Below, piece by piece: positions 1-5,272 of a DNA stretch of 7,523 nucleotides (its first letter is position 1; every line of letters begins with the position of its first letter). The stretch comes from Paludibacteraceae bacterium (GTDB lineage Bacteria; Bacteroidota; Bacteroidia; Bacteroidales; Paludibacteraceae). The stretch spans positions 1-7,523 of the forward strand of contig CANFFA010000102.1 in assembly GCA_947445425.1 (NCBI GenBank). Reading direction: 5' to 3'. The position numbers were made by a program, and so were the translations under genes. The notes under the pieces were generated by a model. That model saw only the letters and a program-made list of their open reading frames with translations, did not search any database and was not told the DNA's origin.

Positions 1-293
1 CAATTTTTTGAAGGACCAATGACTGACATTTGGTGCTTCTACAGTTTGTAGAGTGTCCAAAGACTGCCATTTGGTGTTTCCGCATTTTTTTGAAGGACCA
101 ATGACTGACATTTGGTGCTTCTACAGTTTGTAGAGTGTCCAAAGACTGCCATTTGGTGTTTCCGCATTTTTTTGAAGGTCCAATGACTGACAATTGGTGC
201 TTCCGCATTTTTTTGAAGGCCCATTGACTAACATTTGGTACATTCGCAATTTATTGAAGGTTCAATGATTGACATTTTGTGCTTTCGCAATTT
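1..293. repeat. 41-bp tandem repeat array (right-hand end), hairpin-forming units
   Basis: A direct tandem array with an exact 41-base period: the word GACT (GATT in the last unit) begins at 21, 62, 103, 144, 185, 226 and 267. Bases 1-20 are the tail of an earlier unit, so the array continues off the left edge. There are two unit types. Type A (21-61, 103-143) has a CTACAGTTTGTAG core, and type B (62-102, 144-184 and later units) has a CCGCATTTTTTTGAAGG core. The A+B pair at 21-102 is repeated at 103-184 with one difference (A97 versus T179). Most units can fold: TTTGG at the start pairs with CCAAA or CCAAT at the end, with a second stem inside, leaving a linker such as GACTGACA. The last units diverge and the array fades near 293. 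There are no unique spacers, so this is not CRISPR. Function is unknown. Confidence 0.9.
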
Positions 294-447
294 AAATAAT
301 CACAACTTCAATCTAGTCTAAAAATTCACTTTCTGATATAGTAACTCCAAGAAATATTTAAACAGATATTTTTAAGAAGTGATACAATGCATCTTGAAAA
401 TGTAGAGAAAAAACTAATGTAGACTATCGCATAAGAGTCTAAACAAC
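294..447. other. Intergenic stretch between repeat array and terminator
   Basis: A+T-rich sequence with no convincing gene, RNA gene or promoter on either strand. The only structure I see is a short inverted repeat, TAGACT at 420-425 and AGTCTA at 436-441, with a ten-base loop. It sits directly beside the terminator of the minus-strand gene. Together with the array and the terminator it makes up the 511 gene-free bases at the left end of the window. Confidence 0.6.
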
Positions 448-488
448 AAAAAAAAAGGATCTCCAAGTCAATGGAAATCCTTTTTTTT
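448..488 (-). terminator. Rho-independent terminator of the small secreted-protein gene
   Basis: Nine A residues (448-456) and eight T residues (481-488) flank an inverted repeat. GGAT (457-460) pairs with ATCC (477-480), then one C/A mismatch (461/476), then TCCA (462-465) pairs with TGGA (472-475), with a six-base loop. Read on the minus strand it is a G+C-containing hairpin followed by a T run, 24 bases past the stop codon of the gene at 512-868. The symmetry means it could also stop transcription entering from the left, that is, from the repeat array side. Confidence 0.85.
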
Positions 489-511
489 ATAATAATAAAT
501 TGATTAGCAAG

Positions 512-868
512 CTATTCAATCGCTAATAAACCCTCATTCGGATTTTTTATTGAACTACTGATCATTGTCAAATACTTCTTATATTGACTACGACTTAAAA
601 TAGACTTTACTGCCTTTAGGTTATAATCAATTGCATCGTCAAACGAAACACCATTTTCTCTCTTGACTGCTGATTTAAACATTTGTTTAGTTTCTAAAAA
701 AACAGTTTCTAATTCATTGGTCTGAGATGAACCTGCATTGACATATTCTGATACATATTTCAATGTAGACGCTTTGGACAATTGAGAATAGGCATAATAA
801 ACATTGGGATTGATTGCGAACGTCCCGGTTGCAGTAGCGAGTAGGACTAAAATTAAAATCTTTTTCAT
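512..868 (-). CDS. Small secreted protein of unknown function
   Basis: A 118-residue protein I do not recognise. Residues 1-18 form a clear Sec signal peptide: MKK, a run of I, L, V and A, then TFA as a plausible signal peptidase I site before INPN. There is no lipobox cysteine and no cysteine anywhere in the protein, so a soluble periplasmic or secreted product of about 100 residues is expected. The mature part is polar and looks mainly helical. It ends with a stretch around residues 89-110 (SILSRSQYKKYL) that resembles the motif many small Bacteroidota exported proteins carry before their C-terminus; this similarity is an impression only. The only sensible start is the ATG at 868, because the signal peptide follows at once. 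The gene stands alone, diverges from the membrane-protein gene at 1163, has its own terminator (448-488), and has a promoter overlapped by a palindrome (956-1000). That layout suggests regulated, monocistronic expression. Confidence 0.8.
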   Translation of the reverse strand: MKKILILVLLATATGTFAINPNVYYAYSQLSKASTLKYVSEYVNAGSSQTNELETVFLETKQMFKSAVKRENGVSFDDAIDYNLKAVKSILSRSQYKKYLTMISSSIKNPNEGLLAIE

Positions 869-955
869 AAGTTCATAAATTAATGAAACCTGTGTAATAG
901 TTAAATCAAAATTTTGTAAAAATTAAAGAGTAATTACTATAAATACTTCTCTCAC

Positions 956-971
956 TTGTGTAGATACACAA
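956..971. promoter_or_regulatory. Perfect 16-bp palindrome, candidate operator
   Basis: TTGTGTA (956-962) and TACACAA (965-971) are perfect inverted arms around GA. The dyad overlaps the downstream end of the candidate -7 element (969-976) and the predicted start site of the minus-strand gene, which is where a repressor would block initiation. A second dyad, ATGTTT (978-983) and AAACAT (986-991), lies inside the promoter spacer, and its centre is 21 bases from the first, about two helical turns. No regulator gene is visible in the window, so the binding protein is unknown. Confidence 0.45.
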
Positions 972-1000
972 AGATATATGTTTAAAAACATAAAGTCAAG
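969..1000 (-). promoter_or_regulatory. Bacteroidota-type promoter of the secreted-protein gene
   Basis: On the minus strand, TATCTTTG (976 to 969) matches the Bacteroidota -7 consensus TAnnTTTG. CTTG (1000 to 997) lies 20 bases upstream, where the -33 element (TTTG or TTG) is expected. Transcription would start near 962-964, giving a leader of about 95 bases before the ATG at 868. This is the best two-part promoter match in the window. It rests on consensus matching only. Confidence 0.55.
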
Positions 1001-1105
1001 AAGTTTGTTCATTATCATTTGATTATAGACGAATTTTTAACTTTTAATAACCTAATACAGCATCCTTGCTATAATTAAACAGCTAAAAGTGATTCAACTA
1101 TGTTA

Positions 1106-1113
1106 TAATTTTG
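1106..1113 (+). promoter_or_regulatory. Possible -7 element upstream of the YoaK-family gene
   Basis: TAATTTTG fits the Bacteroidota -7 consensus TAnnTTTG and lies 49 bases before the ATG at 1163. No TTTG or TTG is present at the expected -33 distance, so the call is weak. The rest of the 294-base divergent gap (869-1162) holds the operator-like palindromes and nothing else I can support. Confidence 0.3.
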
Positions 1114-1162
1114 CAAAAGGATTCAACAGACTTTTCTTTGTTTAATCAAAAAATTACACAAA

Positions 1163-1909
1163 ATGTTTAGACATCAAGGTAAAACAAGAACAACAAAACA
1201 CAATTTGCAAATTGCCTCCCTTTTATCTTTTGTGGCTGGTATAGTTAATGTGACCGGATTTTTATCCATACAACGATTAACAACGAATGTCACAGGACAT
1301 TTTGCATTTTTTGTGGATGAAATTTTCAAACTGAATTTCGCACAAGGATTTGGATTCTTTCTCTATATCTTTTTCTTTTTGCTAGGATCTTTTGTCTCAG
1401 GTTTTCTTATTGAATTAATAGCACGCAAGGATCAACATAATATATTTGTTTTTCCAACGCTCATAGAAAGTATTACACTCATAATCGCAGCACTTTTGGG
1501 AAATAAATTCATTAGCATGAACCCAAATTTACTCGCCTTTTTTCTACTTTTTGCAATGGGATTACAAAATGCATTGGTGACAAAAATTTCTAATTCAGTA
1601 GTCAGAACCACTCACCTAACTGGCCTATTTACGGATCTAGGAATTGAACTTTCTCAATTATTTTTCTACAAAGAACAAGAACAAAAGCATAAACTACTCT
1701 CTTCTATTCGACTAAGACTCACCATCATCAGTTTCTTCTTTATAGGTGGCATTGCGGGCGGCATTTTCTATAGTTCAATTGGCATTTATGGACTTTTAAT
1801 GGCGGCAGCCACGCTCATAATGGGCTTAATTAATGAGAGTATTCAGATGCGGATTATCCAAATTAAACGGAAATACAAAGATTTAAAACATTACAATCGT
1901 AAAAATTAA
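1163..1909 (+). CDS. YoaK/DUF1275 family integral membrane protein
   Basis: A 248-residue inner-membrane protein of the DUF1275 (YoaK) family. The biochemical function of this family is not established, and transport has been suggested only from its topology. The N-terminal family block is seen at about residues 20-46 (LLSFVAGIVNVTGFL, then a TNVTGH motif in the place of the usual MTGN). The second block is at about 131-160, with MGLQNALVTK followed by RTTHLTG. I count six probable membrane helices: about 17-35, 62-85, 94-113, 121-138, 185-203 and 206-222. Charged loops lie at 86-92 and 168-184, and a basic tail (KRKYKDLKHYNRKN) probably faces the cytoplasm. Length is close to what is usual for the family. 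The gene is visibly more A+T-rich than lysS or pgi downstream, partly because of its many Phe, Ile and Leu codons. It diverges from the secreted-protein gene, and nothing links it functionally to lysS. Confidence 0.85.
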   Translation: MFRHQGKTRTTKHNLQIASLLSFVAGIVNVTGFLSIQRLTTNVTGHFAFFVDEIFKLNFAQGFGFFLYIFFFLLGSFVSGFLIELIARKDQHNIFVFPTLIESITLIIAALLGNKFISMNPNLLAFFLLFAMGLQNALVTKISNSVVRTTHLTGLFTDLGIELSQLFFYKEQEQKHKLLSSIRLRLTIISFFFIGGIAGGIFYSSIGIYGLLMAAATLIMGLINESIQMRIIQIKRKYKDLKHYNRKN

Positions 1910-1925
1910 TCTACTCCATTAAAAC

Positions 1926-1953
1926 ACGAGTAAATTGCAATTTTAATACTCGT
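1926..1953 (+). terminator. Possible weak terminator hairpin after the YoaK-family gene
   Basis: ACGAGTA (1926-1932) and TACTCGT (1947-1953) are perfect seven-base arms around a 14-base A+T-rich loop, 17 bases past the stop codon. There is no T run after it, so it may act as an mRNA 3' end structure rather than an intrinsic terminator. The rest of the 294-base gap (1910-2203) is A+T-rich and shows only the lysS promoter site. Confidence 0.4.
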
Positions 1954-2170
1954 CTATACTCCAAAAGTATAAGTGTGATCGTTAAATACAAAAAAACAAG
2001 ACTCTTAGATTTTCTCATACTATATAACTGATCTTTACATCTTCAAAACTTTTGTAATCTTTTCGTTCAATAATATAAAAAAGATTAATCAGTTTAGTTT
2101 CAACCCCCATATATTCAAAGAGTAAAGCCCTCCAGTCGCAAAATACGCTTCATTATTCAGCCTTTTTTTG

Positions 2171-2178
2171 TATTTTTG
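2171..2178 (+). promoter_or_regulatory. -7 element of the lysS promoter
   Basis: TATTTTTG is an exact TAnnTTTG match followed by CA, 26 bases before the lysS ATG at 2204. The predicted start site is near 2184, giving a leader of about 20 bases. A canonical TTTG is not present at -33 (GCTT is found there). No comparable site was found in the lysS-gpsA or gpsA-pgi gaps, so this may drive all three genes. Confidence 0.55.
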
Positions 2179-2203
2179 CATCAATTTGTATTTAAAACAA
2201 CCT

Positions 2204-3925
2204 ATGAGCATAGAATTAAGTGAACAAGAACAGTTTAGACGCCAAAGTTTAGACCAATTACGCAATTTGGGCATTGACCCCTACCCTGCCGCAGAATATC
2301 CTACCGATACATTTTCAATCAACATAAAAGAAGATTTCAAAGACGAAGAGAGTGGCAAAAAAGTATGTGTCGCTGGACGCATCATGAGTCGCCGTATCAT
2401 GGGAAAAGCCGCCTTTGTTGAATTGCAAGATTCAAAAGGTCGTATTCAAATCTACATTAGTCGCGACGATATTAACACCGAAGAACAGCCTGAAATGTAC
2501 AATACAGTTTTCAAGAAACTATTGGACATTGGTGACTTTATTGGTATCAAAGGTTTTGTATTCCGCACCCAAACAGGTGAAATCAGTGTACATACAGAAG
2601 AATTAACGGTACTAAGTAAATCACTCCGTCCTTTACCGATAGTAAAATACAAAGATGGTGTAGCTTTCGATGCATTTGAAGACCCTGAACAACGTTATCG
2701 TCAACGTTATGTTGATTTAGTTGTTAACGAGGGCATCAAAGACATCTTCCTCAAACGCACGAAGGTATATCAAACCATGCGTGACTTCTTCAACGCACAA
2801 GAATACATTGAAGTGGAGACTCCTATCCTTCAATCCATTCCTGGAGGTGCTTCGGCTCGTCCATTTATGACCCACCACAATGCTTTGGACATCCCACTAT
2901 ACTTGCGTGTAGCCAATGAGCTTTACCTAAAACGTTTGATAGTAGGTGGTTTCGAAGGGGTTTATGAATTCTCCAAAAATTTCCGCAACGAAGGAATGGA
3001 TCGCACACACAATCCTGAGTTCACCGCTATGGAAATTTATGTAGCCTACAAAGACTACAACTGGATGATGGATTTTACCGAAAAAATGATAGAAAAAATC
3101 TCCGTTGCAGTAAATGGGGTGAATGAAATCATGGTGGGCAATAAACTCATCAGCTTCAAAACACCATTTAAACGGATCAGTATGATTGATTCTATAAAAG
3201 AATATACTGGAATCGATATCAATGGAATGGATGAAGTTCAATTACGTGAAGTGTGTAAACAATTACACATCGAAGCAGATGAAACCATGGGTAAAGGGAA
3301 AATGATAGATGAAATCTTTGGTGCAAAATGCGAAGGCAACTACATTCAACCAACTTTCATCACGGATTACCCTCGCGAAATGAGTCCATTGTGTAAACGC
3401 CACCGCGACAATCCAGAACTTACAGAACGTTTTGAACTTATGGTAAATGGTAAAGAGTTGGCCAATGCCTATTCTGAATTAAATGATCCTATTGATCAAT
3501 TGGGTCGTTTCCAAGAGCAATTAAAATTGAGCGAAAAGGGTGATGACGAAGCCATGTTTATTGACATGGATTTTGTTCGTTCATTGGAATATGGTATGCC
3601 GCCTACTTCTGGAATGGGAATCGGGATGGACCGATTGGTAATGCTCATGACTGGACAAGAAGCTATACAAGAAGTATTGTTCTTTCCACAAATGAAACCA
3701 GAAAAAACAGCTAAAAAAGACGGAAATGAAAAATTCATGGCTTTGGGTATTCCTGAAGCATGGGTTGCTGTCATTCAAAAAGCAGGCATCTCTATGGTGG
3801 CTGATTTAAAAGAGTTAAATCCAAATAAATTCCACCAAGACATTTGTGGTTTGAATAAAAAACACAAAATGGAGCTGACCAATCCTAGCAAAGAGGAAGT
3901 GGCTGAGTGGATTGGGAAAGCGTGA
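2204..3925 (+). CDS. lysS: Lysyl-tRNA synthetase, class II
   Basis: Charges tRNA-Lys with lysine using ATP in the cytoplasm; 573 residues. The N-terminal anticodon-binding OB fold covers about residues 55-150. The class II catalytic core follows. Motif 1 lies around 190-212 (FFNAQEYIEVETPIL). Motif 2 is at about 252-283, with FRNEG at 260-264, whose Arg contacts ATP, and THNPEFT after it. Motif 3 is GMGIGMDRL at 470-478, with Arg477 for ATP. The core ends near 500 with FFPQMKPE. About 70 further residues (504-573) form a lysine-rich, probably helical tail absent from E. coli LysRS (about 505 residues). I associate this tail with Bacteroidota, from memory. I chose the ATG at 2204 because an upstream in-frame TTG at 2168 overlaps the promoter -7 element and would add 12 residues unlike the family. 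The gene heads a probable lysS-gpsA-pgi operon. All key residues are intact. Confidence 0.97.
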   Translation: MSIELSEQEQFRRQSLDQLRNLGIDPYPAAEYPTDTFSINIKEDFKDEESGKKVCVAGRIMSRRIMGKAAFVELQDSKGRIQIYISRDDINTEEQPEMYNTVFKKLLDIGDFIGIKGFVFRTQTGEISVHTEELTVLSKSLRPLPIVKYKDGVAFDAFEDPEQRYRQRYVDLVVNEGIKDIFLKRTKVYQTMRDFFNAQEYIEVETPILQSIPGGASARPFMTHHNALDIPLYLRVANELYLKRLIVGGFEGVYEFSKNFRNEGMDRTHNPEFTAMEIYVAYKDYNWMMDFTEKMIEKISVAVNGVNEIMVGNKLISFKTPFKRISMIDSIKEYTGIDINGMDEVQLREVCKQLHIEADETMGKGKMIDEIFGAKCEGNYIQPTFITDYPREMSPLCKRHRDNPELTERFELMVNGKELANAYSELNDPIDQLGRFQEQLKLSEKGDDEAMFIDMDFVRSLEYGMPPTSGMGIGMDRLVMLMTGQEAIQEVLFFPQMKPEKTAKKDGNEKFMALGIPEAWVAVIQKAGISMVADLKELNPNKFHQDICGLNKKHKMELTNPSKEEVAEWIGKA

Positions 3926-4079
3926 CCCCTTAGCCCTTAAGGGGAATTTGATTAGAACTGATCACCAATGGTTTTAATTAGAAAACAATATTACTTGTAA
4001 TTTAATATGGGGTTAGTTGGTGAAATAAGTAAGATAATAAAAACAACAGTAATTTAATTCCCCTTTAGGGGCTAGGGGT
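3925..4079. repeat. 155-bp element with 30-bp terminal inverted repeats (MITE- or REP-like)
   Basis: The left end (3925-3954, starting ACCCCTTAGCCCTTAAGGGG) matches the reverse complement of the right end (4050-4079) at 24 of 30 positions without gaps. Each end is also self-complementary. On the left, CCCCTTA (3926-3932) pairs with TAAGGGG (3938-3944). On the right, CCCC (4060-4063) pairs with GGGG (4068-4071), or CCCCT (4060-4064) with AGGGG (4074-4078). The interior is A+T-rich, with no gene or promoter that I can see. The element begins on the last base of the lysS stop codon and ends on the base before the gpsA ATG. G+C-rich inverted termini of this kind recur between genes in Bacteroidota as I remember them, so a dispersed family is likely. 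No target-site duplication is evident. Confidence 0.7.
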
Positions 4080-5075
4080 ATGAACGAAAAAAGTAAAATA
4101 GGGGTTATTGGTGGTGGTAGTTGGGCAACAGCTATTGCAAAAATAGCACTAACCAATACAGAAAACATCAATTGGTACATGCGTCGTCAAGAGCAGATAG
4201 ATGAGTTTATTCGATTGAGTAAAAACCCATCTTACTTGACGGGCGTAAAATTTGATACCGATAGAATAAATTTCACGAGTGACATCAACAAATTGGTTCG
4301 CAACTCTGATATTATTATTTTTGCTACACCATCGCCTTTTTTAAAACTACATTTAAAAAAGCTGAAGCAAAAATTAGATAACAAATTTATCGTTTCGGCT
4401 ATAAAAGGCATTGTTCCTGATGAGAACATGATTGTTTCAGATTATTTTGAACAAGCATACGGCGTACCTAAAAACAATATTGCTGCATTAGCAGGGCCTT
4501 GTCATGCTGAAGAAGTAGCGTTGGAAAGACTTTCTTACTTAACCATTGCTTGTAATTCGCGTGATAAATCTCGTGTTTTTGCGCAAAGATTCACAACAAG
4601 CTTTATCCGAACAACCACTAGTGATGACATTACGGGTATTGAATATTCATCCGTAATGAAAAATATCTATTCAATTGCAACGGGTATTTGTCACGGATTA
4701 AAATATGGCGATAACTTTCAAGCAGTACTTATTTCCAATGCCATACAAGAAATCAATCGTTTTTGTAATGCAGTAAATCCATTGCACCGTGACATTAACG
4801 AATCAGCTTATCTAGGTGATTTATTGGTAACTGCTTATTCCAAATTCAGCCGTAACCGACTCTTTGGTACCATGGTAGGAAAAGGATATTCGGTTAAAAC
4901 AGCCCAAATCGAGATGGAAATGATTGCCGAAGGATATTATGCGACCAAATGTATTCAAGAAATAAATGAAAAATACCACGTACACATGCCTATCCTTGAT
5001 GCAGTGTACCAAATACTTTACAACCGTGCTTCTCCAACCATGGAGATCCGTAAGCTGACTGAAAAGCTGAAGTAA
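4080..5075 (+). CDS. gpsA: Glycerol-3-phosphate dehydrogenase (NAD(P)+), GpsA
   Basis: Reduces dihydroxyacetone phosphate to sn-glycerol 3-phosphate with NAD(P)H in the cytoplasm, supplying the backbone for phospholipid synthesis. The protein has 331 residues, a normal length for the family. The N-terminal Rossmann fold starts at once, with the nucleotide-binding motif IGVIGGGSWATA at 7-18. Further family landmarks are SAIKG at 106-110, with Lys109; AGPCHAEE at 138-145 (AGPSFA-type motif); the catalytic-lysine block VMKNIYSIATG at 192-202, with Lys194; and GDLLVTAYSKFSRNR at 246-260 in the C-terminal helical domain. The ATG at 4080 is the only usable start: the frame is closed upstream by TAA at 4050-4052 with no start codon between, and a later start would lose the Rossmann motif. 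The start touches the right end of the inverted-repeat element, so no normal ribosome-binding spacing exists. It probably shares a transcript with lysS and pgi. Confidence 0.96.
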   Translation: MNEKSKIGVIGGGSWATAIAKIALTNTENINWYMRRQEQIDEFIRLSKNPSYLTGVKFDTDRINFTSDINKLVRNSDIIIFATPSPFLKLHLKKLKQKLDNKFIVSAIKGIVPDENMIVSDYFEQAYGVPKNNIAALAGPCHAEEVALERLSYLTIACNSRDKSRVFAQRFTTSFIRTTTSDDITGIEYSSVMKNIYSIATGICHGLKYGDNFQAVLISNAIQEINRFCNAVNPLHRDINESAYLGDLLVTAYSKFSRNRLFGTMVGKGYSVKTAQIEMEMIAEGYYATKCIQEINEKYHVHMPILDAVYQILYNRASPTMEIRKLTEKLK

Positions 5076-5080
5076 AGGAA

Positions 5081-5108
5081 ACGATTAGTGATAAACGTTT
5101 AGTGATGA
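5081..5108 (+). repeat. Four heptamer tandem repeats after gpsA
   Basis: ACGATTAGTGATAA (5081-5094) is directly repeated as ACGTTTAGTGATGA (5095-5108), with 12 of 14 bases the same. Each half itself splits into two related seven-base words (ACGATTA, GTGATAA). The tract starts five bases after the gpsA stop codon. It has no coding potential and no obvious role. Confidence 0.6.
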
Positions 5109-5190
5109 ATAGTAATCAATTTCTAAACTTAAACTGATTTTAGCAGAGATAAAAATTGAATTTAGAAAAAATAAATAAAAAACAGACCAT

Positions 5191-5248
5191 GGAGAGTAAT
5201 TATAAACTAAAATGATTACTTATCTACTAGTTTACTTGTTAACTCTCC
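5191..5248 (+). other. Two-part inverted repeat in the pgi leader region
   Basis: Outer arms GGAGAGT (5191-5197) and ACTCTCC (5242-5248) and inner arms TAAACTA (5203-5209) and TAGTTTA (5228-5234) are each perfect seven-base matches. They are separated by an imperfect internal loop and have an 18-base apical loop. The structure ends 24 bases before the pgi ATG. It has no T run and could be an mRNA leader structure. It overlaps the octamer tract, so part of the symmetry may be incidental. Confidence 0.4.
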
Positions 5249-5257
5249 TACTCGTCT
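5218..5257 (+). repeat. Five octamer tandem repeats before pgi
   Basis: Five consecutive eight-base words starting ACT: ACTTATCT, ACTAGTTT, ACTTGTTA, ACTCTCCT and ACTCGTCT, followed by ACC. The consensus is roughly ACTYGTYT. Together with the heptamer tract at 5081-5108 this accounts for much of the 197-base gpsA-pgi gap. No promoter of the TAnnTTTG type was found in that gap. Confidence 0.6.
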
Positions 5258-5272
5258 ACCAAAATTAAAACA

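Noticed and set aside
39..224. 61-codon open frame on the minus strand inside the repeat array
   Set aside because: It consists entirely of the 41-bp repeat read through different phases. It has no promoter, signal peptide or known domain. The absence of stops is a by-product of the repeat sequence.
1..293. CRISPR array
   Set aside because: The period is contiguous, with no unique spacers between identical repeats. Units differ by gradual divergence, and no cas gene is visible.
2168..2203. Upstream TTG start for lysS adding 12 residues
   Set aside because: The TTG overlaps the candidate promoter -7 element, and the added residues do not resemble a LysRS N-terminus. MSIELSEQEQ from the ATG at 2204 does.
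294..2203. tRNA or other structured RNA genes in the intergenic gaps
   Set aside because: I looked for tRNA-like T-arm and acceptor patterns and for riboswitch-like leaders in 294-511, 869-1162 and 1910-2203 and saw none. This was by eye; a covariance-model scan would settle it.
2089..2274. 61-codon minus-strand open frame across the lysS start
   Set aside because: It overlaps the lysS promoter and first codons, with no signal, domain or promoter of its own.
2927..3241. 104-codon open frame antisense to lysS
   Set aside because: It lies wholly within a well-supported gene on the other strand, and its composition is that of a shadow frame. The same applies to the shorter antisense frames at 2452-2652, 3496-3778, 4232-4429 and 4821-5012 and the plus-strand frame at 2415-2606.
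5120..5168. Inverted repeat TTTCTAAA / TTTAGAAA as a gpsA terminator
   Set aside because: The eight-base A+T-only arms are 33 bases apart, with no G+C core and no T run. It is expected by chance in sequence this A+T-rich.
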